64,000 bases of DNA. It comes from Nematopogon swammerdamellus. Its lineage: Eukaryota; Arthropoda; Insecta; Lepidoptera; Adelidae. The stretch spans positions 1,488,001 through 1,552,000 of the forward strand of contig OX336351.1 in NCBI GenBank assembly GCA_946902875.1. Direction: 5' to 3'. The stretch's first letter is position 1. The number at the start of each line of letters is the position of its first letter. Below the pieces are notes generated by a model. That model saw nothing but the letters and a program-made list of their open reading frames with translations. It ran no database searches and had not been told where the DNA came from. Positions 63,581 to 64,000 of this stretch are shown piece by piece. The position numbers and the translations under genes were made by a program.

Positions 63581-64000
63581 AATATGTCTAGACATAAGCA
63601 TATTTTATCCAAATTGTATCGGACGGCCAAGCAAGCCCTTCTTGTACTGCTCGGAAATTCCACGCTGGGCGACTTCAACCTGTAGTCCACATACGGGATG
63701 TTCAAGTTTTCGTTATATTTCTTCTTTTTTTGTTGTAATATGGGCAGTCTAATCTACGCTCCTGTCCTGTAATTTTTTGAATACCTATAAAGTGATGACT
63801 CAATAAAGCTTACTTAAAAAAATAATAAAAAAATCAAATCTTTTCGATCGAAATACAAATTTTTATCTCCGATGTTGTAGGTATATTTTATCTAAAAAAA
63901 TTACAGAAACGTAGATTGGACTGTTCTTAAGACAATAATTTTTTTAAATCGGATAATGTTAGGGGGCTATAAAACATAAATGCCGAAAGACGATTTTGTA
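63581..64000. other. Unassigned sequence to window end
   Basis: CTCAATAAAGC near 63800 could be a polyadenylation signal of a retroelement or gene end; no exon is recognised. Confidence 0.3.

Overview
The window looks like a stretch of a lepidopteran (moth or butterfly) nuclear genome. The evidence is spliced coding exons with GT-AG borders, low overall GC, and several repeat types typical of Lepidoptera: non-autonomous Helitrons ending in CTAGT after a GC-rich hairpin, elements with AACCCCCGAC ends, mariner relics, and CR1-like and RTE-like LINE fragments. There is no bacterial-type gene organisation, and almost all of the many small open frames are chance frames inside repeats. No search was run; all family names come from motif recognition.

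The only convincing host gene is a two-exon gene on the + strand (coding 5505-5677 and 7113-7608, 222 codons). It encodes a DEDDh-exonuclease-like protein whose catalytic residues look degraded. A second, still open copy of its first coding exon sits in the intron at 6594-6751. The first ~370 bases look like the terminal exon and 3' end of another gene that lies mostly outside the window.

The rest is a dense nest of mobile elements. Four short retroposon types account for most of it and are named here: SINE-A (a tRNA-like head with an embedded 5S rRNA-like promoter block, body ending in poly-A); SINE-A' (SINE-A body capped by the first ~80 bases of SINE-B); SINE-B (about 340 bp, ending in a TATG repeat); and SINE-C (a plain tRNA-like head, body ending CATAAAA). 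SINE-A and SINE-C share a central core although their heads differ. Chimeras such as B-head::A, A::B-tail and C::B-tail occur, one of them at two loci with the same junction, so modules are being exchanged and the products are themselves mobile. SINE-D is a minor relative of the SINE-C 3' end.

Layout: 1-370 gene end; 405-1969 68-bp minisatellite joined to a Helitron 3' end; 2385-5416 SINEs and a broken env-like/LTR remnant; 5492-7608 the gene, with a TIR transposon in its intron; 7695-10727 a 3-kb element with an 8-bp target duplication; 10767-15800 SINEs, tandem repeats, foldback elements and a dead mariner; 15826-18192 a Helitron-associated inverted minisatellite; 19600-32340 nested SINEs, LINEs, MITEs and foldbacks; 33285-43784 SINE clusters; 44013-45872 an inverted mariner dimer inside a Helitron; 46063-64000 more SINE chimeras, Helitrons, foldbacks and MITEs. 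Stretches between these are AT-rich and carry nothing I can name.
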